Origin: Wenzhouxiangella limi
GTDB lineage: Bacteria > Pseudomonadota > Gammaproteobacteria > Xanthomonadales > Wenzhouxiangellaceae
DNA: 64,000 nucleotides
Assembly (NCBI RefSeq): GCF_010499265.1
Contig: NZ_JAAGSC010000041.1
Location: 297,521-361,520, forward strand
Direction: 5' to 3'
Shown here piece after piece: positions 63,899 to 64,000 of this stretch. The notes beneath the pieces are model-generated. The model worked only from the letters and a program-made list of their open reading frames with translations. It was not told the DNA's origin and did not search any database. How positions within the stretch are numbered: position 1 is the stretch's first letter; every line of letters starts with the position of its first letter. Made by a program: the position numbers and the translations under genes.

Positions 63899-64000
63899 TT
63901 AAAGCCGCTCGGAGATGTTGAGGCGCGCGCCCGGGGCTTCGAGGATCGAGATCGCGCCGGTCTGGCCCTGGAGATCCCCGGGCCGGGCCTGGACATCGCC
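63899..64000 (-). CDS. C-terminal end of an unidentified protein (partial)
   Basis: A minus-strand frame enters from the right edge and ends at TAA 63901-63899. The 33 residues read GDVQARPGDLQGQTGAISIL then EAPGARLNISERL. Third positions are strongly G/C, as in the real genes of the window, which supports coding. No family could be named. It would be convergent with oleC. Confidence 0.45.
   Translation of the reverse strand, partial: GDVQARPGDLQGQTGAISILEAPGARLNISERL

Overview
The window is high-GC, gene-dense chromosomal DNA from a gammaproteobacterium, most likely of the Lysobacterales/Wenzhouxiangella type. Support for this placement: an OleA-OleB-OleC olefin cluster close in sequence to the Xanthomonas proteins; a regulatory PTS combining HprK, an EIIA-Man-type protein, EIIA-Ntr and RapZ next to rpoN; a planctomycete/Xanthomonadales-style ECF sigma factor facing a TPR-bearing Ser/Thr kinase; and a secreted protein carrying an IFADRFE motif. 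The taxon is inferred from gene content only. No rRNA, tRNA, CRISPR array or intact insertion sequence was seen.

Layout. 1-5488: 3' end of the complex I operon (nuoJ tail, nuoK, L, M, N). 5504-9938: secreted hypothetical protein, ECF sigma factor, Ser/Thr kinase and DUF456 protein. 10040-11716: AhpD-like protein and threonine aldolase. 11717-15168: an accessory scar region around sohB, holding two vapC remnants, an MNT nucleotidyltransferase remnant, an AT-rich small membrane protein and a large perfect inverted repeat. 15169-22594: hrpA, then an AT-richer segment with a secreted protein, running into a relA whose first ~106 codons share the AT-richer composition. 22599-29551: a 1505-residue triple glycosyltransferase divergent from PBP1b. 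29584-32664: TPR lipoprotein, YoaA helicase and TsaB.

43587 down to 32651 is one long minus-strand cluster: CaCA exchanger, kdsD, kdsC, lptC, lptA, lptB, rpoN, hpf, ptsN, hprK, rapZ, EIIA-Man, ptsH, ptsI. Many neighbours overlap by exactly 4 nt. It joins LPS inner-core sugar synthesis and LPS export with nitrogen/PTS regulation. No EIIB or EIIC sugar permease is present in the window, so here the PTS looks regulatory. Divergent from it are ibaG and murA. 45192-52854: M48 lipoprotein protease, mtfA, dapE, ftsB, a CadC-like regulator, a secreted protein, truD, an FHA protein and a cystathionine gamma-synthase-like enzyme. 52879-56732: a GntP-type permease divergent from a TonB receptor, with nested palindromes between them. 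56832-63811: a symporter-fused hybrid histidine kinase, then oleA, oleB, oleC for beta-lactone/olefin synthesis. The window ends inside a minus-strand gene.

The most informative signals outside the ordinary genes are the toxin-antitoxin scar region (including a vapC that has lost both its start codon and a catalytic acid), the composition break inside relA, the triple glycosyltransferase with tandem-repeat coiled coil, the sigma/kinase/secreted-protein module flanked by an inverted repeat, and the palindromes at 15034-15107, 54253-54283 and 61244-61304. No wholly undescribed system could be demonstrated from sequence alone.
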